Virus record (IMG/VR): IMGVR_UViG_3300044993_000228
Coordinates: 1-35,725 of that record
Strand: one strand, 5' to 3'
DNA: 35,725 nt
Origin: a virus
The position numbers and the translations under genes were made by a program. Each line of letters begins with the position of its first letter. Position 1 is the first letter of the stretch. The notes below the pieces were generated by a model. The model had not been told where the DNA came from. It searched no databases and saw only the letters and a list, made by a program, of their open reading frames with translations. Positions 14,385 through 22,166 of this stretch are shown here, piece after piece.

Positions 14385-15278
14385 TCAGGCGAACGACGCG
14401 ACCAGCGGAACGTTGGCGAACAGATCGCCGAAGTTCGCCTGAAAGCCCTCTTGCGGCAGCGGCAGAACCGGCACCGCCGTCGCCGCCGCCTCGTCGTCGC
14501 CGAAAAAAATCTCGATGATCTGCGAGCGGCAGTTCCAGTGATTCGGGGGCGCGTAGCGCGACCAGAAGACATCGCCCTTCGGCCGTCTCACCCCGTCCGC
14601 ATCGGCGCACAGTTCCGTCGTGCGATCGTCAAGCGTCGCGGCGTACTCGTAGCCCCAAAGAATCTCCTGGGTCGCCGGGTTCTGGTTCGCCTGCCACCGC
14701 GCCGCCGCGTAGGACTCCTGCAGAGACGTGCGGTACAGCGTCTCGGCGAGGTACGGGTTCGTCGTCGTCACACCGGCCGCGTCCATCGCGTCGCGGATCA
14801 GCGACGCGCCGGACCGCACGCTCAAGCCGGATTGAACCGCATTGGCCGCCGCATCGGCCACCTTCGATCTGAACATCTGCCCGGCGTCCACCACGCGCGA
14901 CGTAGCCTGCTGCGAGAAATACTCGGCCAGTTGCCGCACCGCTGACTCGGACAGTCCGAGACGATCGCCGAAGTCGTCCATCGCAGACCCGATCGTCTGC
15001 GCCATGTTGAGGCCCCGCTCGGCTCGCCGCGCCGTCGCGCGGGCGCGCAGCCTCCCCTGCAGGTACGCCGCCGCCATCGCGTCGGCGAGCACCGCAGACG
15101 TGCGGCGAATCCAGCCGTCGAGCGGGGCGTACAGGTCGCCGCCGCGCAGCCACGCGCGGAGAACCTCGGCGCGCAGCCGCGCGGCAGCGGCGTTGCCCGA
15201 GCGGATACCGGCGCGCTCGATCCTGCGAATCTCGGCGTCCATCAGCCGCGCGGCGCGCGCGGCGGTCTCGCTGGCCAT
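14385..15278 (-). CDS. MuF-like phage head morphogenesis / minor head protein
   Basis: 297 residues from ATG 15278, with GGAG upstream and a two-base gap after the previous stop; longer upstream frames read through the portal gene and are rejected. The C-terminal MuF domain is clear: AETLYRTSLQESYAAARW, then EYAATLDDRTTELCADADG, and PPNHWNCRSQIIEI with the conserved 'PP.H..CR' signature. The N-terminal half is helical and Arg-rich. MuF proteins associate with the portal and are injected or needed for head assembly (SPP1 gp7, Mu gp30). It follows the portal gene as usual. Confidence 0.85.
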   Translation of the reverse strand: MASETAARAARLMDAEIRRIERAGIRSGNAAAARLRAEVLRAWLRGGDLYAPLDGWIRRTSAVLADAMAAAYLQGRLRARATARRAERGLNMAQTIGSAMDDFGDRLGLSESAVRQLAEYFSQQATSRVVDAGQMFRSKVADAAANAVQSGLSVRSGASLIRDAMDAAGVTTTNPYLAETLYRTSLQESYAAARWQANQNPATQEILWGYEYAATLDDRTTELCADADGVRRPKGDVFWSRYAPPNHWNCRSQIIEIFFGDDEAAATAVPVLPLPQEGFQANFGDLFANVPLVASFA

Positions 15279-15280
15279 CG

Positions 15281-15526
15281 TCAATGCTCCGCGAGTTTCA
15301 CCTTCGTCGCCCCGCCCTCCTCGGCGACGACCGCGTACATCGCCTGCGCGATCGAGTGCCACAGGCCCTGCGTCGTCTGGTCCAGTTCGGAGAACCGCGG
15401 AAACTTCAACGGAGACGCCGTGCTGTACTCGGCTCCGACCGCGTAGCCCTCGACCGCCATGCGCCAGATCAGTTCGCGGCTCGGCGGAGGGATCATCGCA
15501 CGGTTGTGATCGATTCTGTACGCCAT
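15281..15526 (-). CDS. Small hypothetical protein between portal and MuF genes
   Basis: 81 residues from ATG 15526, which shares one base with the portal stop (TGATG). Mixed sequence with MIPPPSRELIWRMAVEGY and ELDQTTQGLWHSIAQAMYAV. The 'W..IA~AM..VV' helix recalls small proteins lying beside Mu-like portal genes, but no function is known to me. Operonic placement suggests a role in head assembly. Confidence 0.65.
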   Translation of the reverse strand: MAYRIDHNRAMIPPPSRELIWRMAVEGYAVGAEYSTASPLKFPRFSELDQTTQGLWHSIAQAMYAVVAEEGGATKVKLAEH

Positions 15527-16899
15527 CACACGATCCCGAGTTGTCGGAAGGCGCGAATCTCACGCGCCAGCGCGGCCATGCCCGGCGTCGGCGCGGTCTG
15601 CGGCTGCTGCTGCCGCGCACGGTCCACGTCCACCACCTCGGCGGACTTCGGAATGTTCGCCGCGTCGAGCATCGCGTCAAAGTCCGCGACCGCGAACAAC
15701 AGGTCGGGGTTGGCCGTGAGCACCGCGCTGAGCAGACCGCGAAGAAACTCGCGGTCGTCGTCACGGATCGGCGCGGGCACGATGTACACGCTCCCGCGCG
15801 CGTCCGGCCCGAAGTTCAGAGCCAGCAACGGGTCAACAAACAGGCGGTTGATGCGGTCGATAACCCACTCCAGCCGGTCGATCGCCATCGTCAACGCAAG
15901 ATCAGCGTGCGAACCGGCGTCGGCGCGCGTGCCGCTCTGACCCTCAAGGATTGCACGCTCCGGCTGCAGCATACCGCGAACGATCAGTTTCTCGTAGTGC
16001 CGCATCGCCTCGATAATCTCGTTGCCGACCCCGCTCCGCGTCTCAAGGAACGACACGCGCCACGCCGCCAACTGGTCAACATTCGCGCCGCGCACCAGCA
16101 GGTCCTCGTAGCCCTTGCTGATCATGTTCGGGATCGTCACACCGGCCCCGCTCGCCAGCGCGCGGAGCAGCAACGCCGCGCCCTCGCTGTTGTCCGCCGT
16201 GGACCCGCTCTCGAAGTCCACGCTCGTGCCCATCGGGTAGTGCACGATCGGGATCACGCCCGCGCCCTTGGTCATGTACTGCGCGAGTTTGCGGCTCGCG
16301 TCCACCCACGGCCACCACGCGGAAACGCGGATGTTCTCGTAGATCGAACGGCCGTACGGATCGTCGCCCTCGCCGTCGTAGGTCACGACCGCGGCCTCGG
16401 CCAGCGAAAGCGTCACGCCGTCGTTGCGCACGCCGAGCAGTTGGCCGGTGCGCTCGTCAACGACCGCTTCGGTCTTGTCGGGCAACAACGCCTTGATCCG
16501 CGCGTAGCCGATCCGGCCGTTCGCGAAGTTGTACACGCGCTCGAACGGCTGCCAGCCGTACTCGATCGAACGGAGCACGTCGTCGAGCAGCCGCTGCCTG
16601 AGTTTGCTCATCTGGTCCTGCACGAACTTCACGCGCTCGTCCGGCACGCCGTCCATCGCCTCGTACGACCACGCCGACGCCTTGATCGGCGCGAACATCG
16701 CGGCGCGCGCGACGGCGACGGTCGGGTTGCACCGCATCGATCGGTATGTCTGGTAGTTGCCGGACGGCGCGCTGCTGATCCCGTGCACGTTCGCGTGCGC
16801 GGCGGAAACGCCGCGCGCGATGCTGCCGATTGAAGATACGACGGAAAGCGTTCCGTTCTGAACCTGTGCGCGTGTTCGCGTTCCGATGCGCTTGGCCAT
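15526..16899 (-). CDS. Portal protein, Mu gp29-like (DUF935)
   Basis: 457 residues. The gp29-like hallmarks are present: an N-terminal helical clip region with RSMRCNPTVAVARAAMFAPI, the DDVLRSIEYGWQPFERVY segment (gp29-like 'l....~G~s..E~~w') and DDPYGRSIYENIRVSAWW near residues 195-212 ('~p~G~gllr~~~~~~~~k'). C-terminal part ends in a helical tail. Twelve portal subunits form the DNA channel at the head vertex and bind terminase. Lies two bases after the large terminase stop, the expected order. Confidence 0.85.
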   Translation of the reverse strand: MAKRIGTRTRAQVQNGTLSVVSSIGSIARGVSAAHANVHGISSAPSGNYQTYRSMRCNPTVAVARAAMFAPIKASAWSYEAMDGVPDERVKFVQDQMSKLRQRLLDDVLRSIEYGWQPFERVYNFANGRIGYARIKALLPDKTEAVVDERTGQLLGVRNDGVTLSLAEAAVVTYDGEGDDPYGRSIYENIRVSAWWPWVDASRKLAQYMTKGAGVIPIVHYPMGTSVDFESGSTADNSEGAALLLRALASGAGVTIPNMISKGYEDLLVRGANVDQLAAWRVSFLETRSGVGNEIIEAMRHYEKLIVRGMLQPERAILEGQSGTRADAGSHADLALTMAIDRLEWVIDRINRLFVDPLLALNFGPDARGSVYIVPAPIRDDDREFLRGLLSAVLTANPDLLFAVADFDAMLDAANIPKSAEVVDVDRARQQQPQTAPTPGMAALAREIRAFRQLGIV

Positions 16900-16901
16900 G
16901 C

Positions 16902-18389
16902 CTACACCCCTCGCGTCGTTGCGAACAGCCGCCGCGCGTCCACGCGGACCGGCCGCGCAGGTTGCGGTGTTCCGACCGGGCGCAGGTAGTGTACCCAGTA
17001 CCCCAGCGCGTCACCCGCGTGCCCGATCACGCTGTCAGACTTGTCGAGCCTGCCGTCCCTGTCCGTGCGCTGCTCCATCATGTCCGCGATCAGTCGTTCG
17101 CATCGGATGTGAATCAACAGGCGGCGCGTGCCGCCCGCGTCCCGCAGAACGTCGTTTACGGCGTTCACACGCTCGACGTGGCGCGGGTTCGACGCCGGTG
17201 TCCGCACGCGCGGCCGTATGCCGGTCGCGGCCTCGAACCGATCACGGATCACGATGAACTCGGAAACGCCGGACTGCATGGACGCGGTGCCGCCGCTCGC
17301 GTCGCCGAACAACTGCACCTCGGGCCTGCGGCCGCGCCAGTCAAGAGCGGAAAACCACTCGGCCATCTCGGCCGCAAGATCGATCGTCGTCCTGCTCTCC
17401 GTCAGTTCGTCGATCACGGTGAAACAATCCGCCGCGTGGTCGTACTGACACGCCAGCGCGTGCATGTGCGGCGTGCGGTTGAAGTCCACGGCGAAACACA
17501 GCGGCAGATCGAACCTGAACCCGACCGAGGCCGACACGTTCGCGGTGTTGAACTGGTGGTACGCCGCGCCAGCGCCGACGTGCAGCGGGTTCTGCTGGTG
17601 CATCGATTCCCAGATCGCGCGGTTGCGCGTCGAGCGCATCATGCGCTCCAGTTTGTGTTTCGGGAACCGCTCCGGACAGATCGCCTCGCCCGGCGCGCGG
17701 CCGAGCGGGTCGTTCTCGACCGCCAGCGACGGGAGCGATACGTGCTCCCACTCTCCGCCGCCCCTGAGCAGATAGTCCGTCAGGTCGTTGGGGTGCATCC
17801 GGTGATGCAGCACAATCACCGATGCGCCCGGCTCAAGGCGCGTCGAAACCACAGCCTCGAACCACTCCTCGACCTCGCGTCGATACGTCGGACTCCACGC
17901 GCGCGCCCAGTTCGGGTACGGATCGTCGATCACAAACAGGTGCGCTCCGTACCCCATGATCGCCTTGCCGACGCCCGCGCATTTCATCCCGCCGCCGGAG
18001 ACGGTTGACCATTCGTCCTTGGCGGTGTTGTCGTCGCTCACCTTTGTAGTGCACGCTACATTCGTCTGGAGTTCGTCGCGCACGTACCGACCGTACCGCT
18101 TGGCCAGCGAGTCCGTATGCGTGCCGAGGATCACGTGGCGATCAGGAAACAGGTTGAGATACCACACCGGCAGCCACTTGCTGATGAGCAGAGACTTGCC
18201 CGTGCGCGGCCCCATGTTCACGATCAACCGCGAGCCGGGCGTCAACGCCGCGCGCGTCAGCGCGTGACCAACGTACACAAGATGTCGGTACGCGAGCCAT
18301 CGACCGCCGCTGGCCCACTCGGCGAACGCGTGCACAGAACGAAGCGGACTGACCGCCCACGCCGCGAGTTCATCCGGGCTCGGCGGCAT
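16902..18389 (-). CDS. terL: Large terminase subunit (TerL)
   Basis: 495 residues. ATPase domain: Walker A NMGPRTGKSLLIS (GPRTGKS at 60-66), Walker B HLFVIDDPYP (FVIDD at 152-156), coupling region VIVLHHRMHPNDL near 191-203. Nuclease domain: FAVDFNRTPHMH with Asp 302 and VQLFGDASGGT with Asp 363, the RNase H-like metal ligands. It packages the genome into proheads and cuts concatemers. Overlaps the small-subunit gene by 20 bases. By inspection all key residues are intact. Confidence 0.93.
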   Translation of the reverse strand: MPPSPDELAAWAVSPLRSVHAFAEWASGGRWLAYRHLVYVGHALTRAALTPGSRLIVNMGPRTGKSLLISKWLPVWYLNLFPDRHVILGTHTDSLAKRYGRYVRDELQTNVACTTKVSDDNTAKDEWSTVSGGGMKCAGVGKAIMGYGAHLFVIDDPYPNWARAWSPTYRREVEEWFEAVVSTRLEPGASVIVLHHRMHPNDLTDYLLRGGGEWEHVSLPSLAVENDPLGRAPGEAICPERFPKHKLERMMRSTRNRAIWESMHQQNPLHVGAGAAYHQFNTANVSASVGFRFDLPLCFAVDFNRTPHMHALACQYDHAADCFTVIDELTESRTTIDLAAEMAEWFSALDWRGRRPEVQLFGDASGGTASMQSGVSEFIVIRDRFEAATGIRPRVRTPASNPRHVERVNAVNDVLRDAGGTRRLLIHIRCERLIADMMEQRTDRDGRLDKSDSVIGHAGDALGYWVHYLRPVGTPQPARPVRVDARRLFATTRGV

Positions 18390-18879
18390 CGCGCGACCTC
18401 ACGGACTCGGACAGCCGCACGAACTCGGCGTACGCGCGCGGATCGGACGCGACGCGCTGCAACGCCTCAACATTCACCGTTGCGGCGTTGATGGTGACGC
18501 CCGACGACCGACCGTCGCCGGATTCGATCTGCGCCTCCCTGTGCTCGTCGGCCTGGTTCATCGTCTCCATCGCAAACTCGGTCTTGACCGCGCTGGTGAT
18601 CACGTTCGCCGCGTCGAGGCGCGTCTCCCACCTGCCGCCGTCGCCGACCGGGTAGAACTCGCCGCCCTTCTCCATCGTTTTGCGCGCCGCGTCGCGGACC
18701 ATCGCAAGATCGTCGAGCCAACCCTGCTTGCGCTCCTCGTCGATGCCCTTCACGCGCTTGGGCCAGCGTCGGCAGGCGTTGCGGATCGTCGCGCGATCCT
18801 TCTCGCTGGTCACGTCGATCGCCGAGTCGTGCTTGCGGCGTTCAACCCCTCCCGGCGCAATGTTCTCGTTGTTTTCCAT
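18370..18879 (-). CDS. Small terminase subunit candidate (TerS)
   Basis: 169 residues from ATG 18879 with AAGGGG eight bases upstream; GTG 18888 is an alternative. Highly charged and helical. An N-terminal segment (TSEKDRATIRNACRRWPKR) could be the DNA-binding helix region, followed by a central helix (LDDLAMVRDAARKTMEKG) and a C-terminal helix (NVEALQRVASDPRAYAEFVR). TerS proteins are poorly conserved; the assignment rests on its position directly before terL, with which it overlaps, and on size. Confidence 0.65.
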   Translation of the reverse strand: MENNENIAPGGVERRKHDSAIDVTSEKDRATIRNACRRWPKRVKGIDEERKQGWLDDLAMVRDAARKTMEKGGEFYPVGDGGRWETRLDAANVITSAVKTEFAMETMNQADEHREAQIESGDGRSSGVTINAATVNVEALQRVASDPRAYAEFVRLSESVRSRDAAEPG

Positions 18880-18880
18880 T

Positions 18881-19069
18881 TCACGCACCCCTTGTGGTGA
18901 TGGTACGCTGCAGCCCTGTTAGCGGGATGAGCAGCACGAACAGGCCGACCGCCAGCGCGGCCGCGTCGCGCCAGTGCAGCAGCGCGACGGCGTGATGCGC
19001 GGCGACCGCGGCACAGGCCCACGCGGCGAACCAGACGGCCGTACGAATGATGAGCAGGCACGTTTTCAT
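18881..19069 (-). CDS. Small two-helix membrane protein (holin-like?)
   Basis: 62 residues with two hydrophobic helices: about residues 4-26 (CLLIIRTAVWFAAWACAAVA) and 36-54 (AAALAVGLFVLLIPLTGL), separated by a His/Arg-containing loop. Size and topology match class II holins, but the position beside terminase is not a usual lysis site and another holin candidate exists at 24468. No strong ribosome site before ATG 19069. Confidence 0.5.
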   Translation of the reverse strand: MKTCLLIIRTAVWFAAWACAAVAAHHAVALLHWRDAAALAVGLFVLLIPLTGLQRTITTRGA

Positions 19070-19081
19070 GCGTGGTTCCCG

Positions 19082-19687
19082 TCAAGCCGTGAGTGTGTAC
19101 ACGGCGTTCGCGCTCGCGGCGGTGCCGATGTCGAACTCAAGCACGAAACCATGAATGTTCGGACCGAAGTTGGGAATGATCAGCGTGGCTGGCGCGTCGC
19201 TGGCCGGTGAGTAGGCTGCCGATTCGCCGAGCGCGTAGACGGCTTCGTTGACTGTTCCGAGCGCGGTTGTCGCCCAGTCGGCGATGGTGTCTGCCACGAA
19301 CGACGTGGCGGGCACAACATCGCCGGTCGCGCCGTTGATATTTCCAAGTGTGATCACGCCTGTTGCGCCGTACTGGTTGAGGTCGATGGCCGAAGGCAAG
19401 TTGATCACTGTCGGTGATCCTTCACCCGACGAATCGGCGAACGTCGCTGTCCAGACCTTGACGGCGGTGATGGTTTCGTTGTTGGCGTCTGTTCCGATGA
19501 ACTGGATCGCCGCGCCGCGCGCGCCGTTGAGCGGGACGATGCGGTGCACGGTGGAAGTGCCGACGTAGAGGCGTCCGTTGGAGTTGGTCACGGTTTTTCG
19601 TCCGGCCGTGAGCGTGAACGAGTCCTGCGTGCTGTCGGTCGGCAGGTAGAGCGATTGCGGGAACAGCGGGTAGAGGCGGATGCTCAT
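19082..19687 (-). CDS. Virion surface or tail-fibre-type hypothetical protein
   Basis: 201 residues starting MSIRLYPLFPQSLYLPTDST. All-beta texture with many Thr/Gly/Ala strands (GAAIQFIGTDANNETITA, ATLIIPNFGPNIHGF and others). No enzyme motif. It belongs with the two following genes of similar composition between the hydrolase region and terminase, perhaps a fibre or capsid-fibre set. Identity not recognised. Confidence 0.55.
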   Translation of the reverse strand: MSIRLYPLFPQSLYLPTDSTQDSFTLTAGRKTVTNSNGRLYVGTSTVHRIVPLNGARGAAIQFIGTDANNETITAVKVWTATFADSSGEGSPTVINLPSAIDLNQYGATGVITLGNINGATGDVVPATSFVADTIADWATTALGTVNEAVYALGESAAYSPASDAPATLIIPNFGPNIHGFVLEFDIGTAASANAVYTLTA

Positions 19688-19706
19688 GAGTATCTCCTGT
19701 GTGATG

Positions 19707-20246
19707 CTATGGGAGCACGATGCCGAGCGGAAGTCCCTTGATCACAGGTCCGGCGAGCGGTCCGCTTCCTCCACTGCCTCCGTTGATGTACGAGACGCGG
19801 ATGCCGACCGCGTCCACGGAGAACGTGGCCGGGACCGAGCCGGATTGTGCGACGATGAGGCCGCCGGTCAGCCCGGCCTCGATCGCGTCTTTGGCTTCGG
19901 ACCTGATCCCGATCGCCGTCTGCGCGTAGGTGGTGAGCGTCGCCGTCGGCTCGATCGGAGGGAACCCGATGGCGAGCGAGCCAAACCCACCGCTGATGCT
20001 CATCACGTCGAGCGCGGAGGGGTCGCTAATCGACGCGCGGAGGAGGACTTCGATGTTGGTGATGACTCCGCCGATCGGCGTAGCCGGGTAATCGAGAACG
20101 AGTCCGGACGAGAGTTGGTCGGCGTCGAGCGCGACGGTGGTGACCGATCCGTTCGGCGCGCCGGTCGCGTTGGAGGGCGTGCTCCATTCGGCGTCGCCGG
20201 TGCCTTTTGATGATGCGAATGATGCCCAGATGGTGAGTTGCGGCAT
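19707..20246 (-). CDS. Beta-rich hypothetical protein, possible carbohydrate-binding
   Basis: 179 residues. N-terminal half (GDAEWSTPSNATGAPNGS, then LVLDYPATPIGGVITNIEV) resembles discoidin/lectin-like sandwich proteins found in phage surface structures, with a later strand-rich half (SVPATFSVDAVGIRVSY) and a Gly/Ser-rich tail. Only texture-level similarity; no motif can be proven. Next to two other beta-rich putative surface proteins. Confidence 0.5.
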   Translation of the reverse strand: MPQLTIWASFASSKGTGDAEWSTPSNATGAPNGSVTTVALDADQLSSGLVLDYPATPIGGVITNIEVLLRASISDPSALDVMSISGGFGSLAIGFPPIEPTATLTTYAQTAIGIRSEAKDAIEAGLTGGLIVAQSGSVPATFSVDAVGIRVSYINGGSGGSGPLAGPVIKGLPLGIVLP

Positions 20247-20249
20247 GGT

Positions 20250-20981
20250 TTACTCCGGGTACCGTTGCTGGGCGGTGATGCACATGGCGATACGGATATT
20301 CTTTGCGGCGTTTGCGAGCGTTTCGATCGCGATGCCCCACGCGAGCGGTGTGGATTGGTTGACGTGTTCGCACGGCGCAACGGCGACGATGGCGCGGTTC
20401 ACGACGAAGACCGCCTGTGTGCGGTCGCGGATGTCGATGTGGAGTTCGTACGTCGTGTCGGCCGTCCACGGCACGCCGGTATCGTGGATGGTTTGGGTTG
20501 TTCCGTCGCTGACAACGGCTTTCCACGTGGTATCGGACGACATGGACGATGCGCGGAAGATGACGGCGAGCGCACCGGCTTTGGACAGGTTGTCTGTTCC
20601 GAAACTGAACGGAGTGAGAGACGCGAAACCGGCCCAGTTGATCTGGTCCGTGACATTTGCGCCGGTCTGTATCACCGCGTGGTACTGGAGCGCGTGCCGG
20701 AGTTGATATGACAGGACGCCGGACTGCTCCCACCCGGCGTAGTCACCGGCTGAGGCGGCTGTCGCGTAGTTCACCCAGTCGCCGTGGTCATTGACGACCG
20801 CGGTTGCTGTTCCTGCTGAAGACGGACCTGAACCGCCGTAACTTACAAGTCCGGTGGTGTTGAGATCCGGATTCTTCTGGGTGACGCTGACCACGCGCCC
20901 GGGCTGGTACATTGCGCCGACAAGGTCAAATGATCCCTGAAGGCGTGCGTACGGATCAACGCTGGGGCTGAGGTTCGGCAT
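20250..20981 (-). CDS. Beta-sandwich hypothetical surface protein
   Basis: 243 residues beginning MPNLSPSVDPYARLQG. Phrases such as TTYELHIDIRDRTQAVFVVN and KAVVSDGTTQTIHDTG with PLAWGIAIETLANAAKNI are typical of concanavalin-like jelly-roll domains that bind glycans. Role is suggested by fold texture only. The start lacks a clear ribosome site; a TATCAT hexamer lies seven bases upstream, so a leaderless transcript is conceivable. Confidence 0.55.
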   Translation of the reverse strand: MPNLSPSVDPYARLQGSFDLVGAMYQPGRVVSVTQKNPDLNTTGLVSYGGSGPSSAGTATAVVNDHGDWVNYATAASAGDYAGWEQSGVLSYQLRHALQYHAVIQTGANVTDQINWAGFASLTPFSFGTDNLSKAGALAVIFRASSMSSDTTWKAVVSDGTTQTIHDTGVPWTADTTYELHIDIRDRTQAVFVVNRAIVAVAPCEHVNQSTPLAWGIAIETLANAAKNIRIAMCITAQQRYPE

Positions 20982-21040
20982 CGTCGAATGATACCGACCG
21001 GACCGCGCGACCGGGTTTCTTGATCAGAGTGACGATCAGA

Positions 21041-21361
21041 CTACCAGACCATGATGTATTCGGTCGGCGAGTTGCCGTTGAGCATCGGCACGAAGCGGAA
21101 GCCGACGCGCTCGAGGTCGATGATTGTCTGCGCGATGAGTTCCGGGGTTGGCTGTTCGCCGGTCTGTTGTTCGATCACTGCGAGCGGTTCGCGGAGGTGG
21201 CGGAGCCCGCGTGCGGCGTTGCGGGCTACGGCGTCCTTGACGGCGCGTGAGGCCGTCTGCACGTCGATTGTCGGCGTTTCCGACCTGCGCGACGCCTCGG
21301 CGAGCGTGGCGGCGTCGGCGGCCGTGTCGATGATCGGAGTCGGCCTGTTGCTCTTGGCCAT
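21041..21361 (-). CDS. Small helical hypothetical protein
   Basis: 106 residues from ATG 21361, one base after the stop of the hydrolase-like gene; the longer upstream frame overlaps that gene in another register and is rejected. Ala/Arg-rich helices (AADAATLAEASRRSET, ASRAVKDAVARNAARGL) followed by a mixed C-terminus (LERVGFRFVPMLNGNSP). Not recognised. Between fibre-like genes and the hydrolase-like gene, perhaps an assembly helper. Confidence 0.55.
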   Translation of the reverse strand: MAKSNRPTPIIDTAADAATLAEASRRSETPTIDVQTASRAVKDAVARNAARGLRHLREPLAVIEQQTGEQPTPELIAQTIIDLERVGFRFVPMLNGNSPTEYIMVW

Positions 21362-21362
21362 G

Positions 21363-22166
21363 TCAGATCCTCCACACGCCCGCGACGCCGATGTCGCCGC
21401 CGGTCCAGTTGCCGACCTGCACGAACGCCTGCTCCAGCGCGGCCTTGCGCTCGGGGAGTTTGGCGGGTTCGCGGTGGTCGGCAAACAGCACGGCGCGGTT
21501 CGCGCCGAGCAACTGGCAGATGTTGAGCGCGGTCTTCCAGTTTGTCTCGTCGCCGACGACGGGCTCGGTGATCCAGGGGATGACCTCGCGCGGGTGGCCG
21601 CGCAGCCACTTGGCCACATGGTCGAGGCTGTAGGTGCGGTGGTCGGTTGCGTACAGGCCGGGCATGGCCGCGTGCCCAGGCGCGTAGACGTGCGGCGACT
21701 CGGGGTCCGAGAGCGCGAAGTAGTTGCAGAACTGGAACGGGTAAGCCGCCTCGTACGCGGTGTCGATCCACCGGCCCAGCGGGTGATGCTCGCTCTGGCC
21801 GATGATGAGCGTGTCGCGGGGCGCGCGGGACACCAGCGCGCCCGCCAGGTACTCGATGGCGCGATCCCAGCCCGCGTACCAGTCGAGCGAGCCGACGGGC
21901 GGCGGGTCGTTCTTCCATGACGATGTGTCGGCGTGCAGGCCGGTCAGCACGACCGCGCGTGCGCCCGGCGGCGCGGCCCGGACGTGTTCGATCGCGATTC
22001 GCAGGCGAATCTCGTCGTGGGTGAAGAAGTCGTCGATGCGTTTCCAGTCGAGCATGTGCGCGTCGGCGGGCCAGCGCGGTCCGAGCACGGCGCACGGGTG
22101 GATGTCCGACCCCTGCGGGGGCGCGTAGCCGGGGATGTCGGGGCGTAGCGGGACGATGAGTTTCAC
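21363..22166 (-). CDS. Putative TIM-barrel glycoside hydrolase or lysis enzyme
   Basis: 267 residues from GTG 22166, overlapping the preceding stop (GTGA, 22163-22166). Alternating strands and helices (GARAVVLTGLHADTSSW; DRAIEYLAGALVSRAPRD; LIIGQSEHHPLG; EVIPWITEPVVGDETNW; NRAVLFADHRE) have the rhythm of a (beta/alpha)8 barrel, and Asp/Glu residues fall at strand ends (TGLHAD, WITEPVV) where catalytic acids are found. If the host wall is unusual, this is a possible endolysin or depolymerase, as no standard endolysin is evident elsewhere. Family not named; function unproven. Confidence 0.45.
   Translation of the reverse strand: MKLIVPLRPDIPGYAPPQGSDIHPCAVLGPRWPADAHMLDWKRIDDFFTHDEIRLRIAIEHVRAAPPGARAVVLTGLHADTSSWKNDPPPVGSLDWYAGWDRAIEYLAGALVSRAPRDTLIIGQSEHHPLGRWIDTAYEAAYPFQFCNYFALSDPESPHVYAPGHAAMPGLYATDHRTYSLDHVAKWLRGHPREVIPWITEPVVGDETNWKTALNICQLLGANRAVLFADHREPAKLPERKAALEQAFVQVGNWTGGDIGVAGVWRI

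Noticed and set aside
14385-15764. Longer start for the MuF-like gene at 15764
   Set aside because: The extension reads through the portal gene in a different frame with low-complexity Arg/Ser content; ATG 15278 has a ribosome site and correct spacing.
20979-20993. TATCAT seven bases upstream of the ATG at 20981, as a leaderless promoter
   Set aside because: The hexamer matches the early -10 but no acceptable -35 lies 16-18 bases upstream, so it stays a suggestion only.
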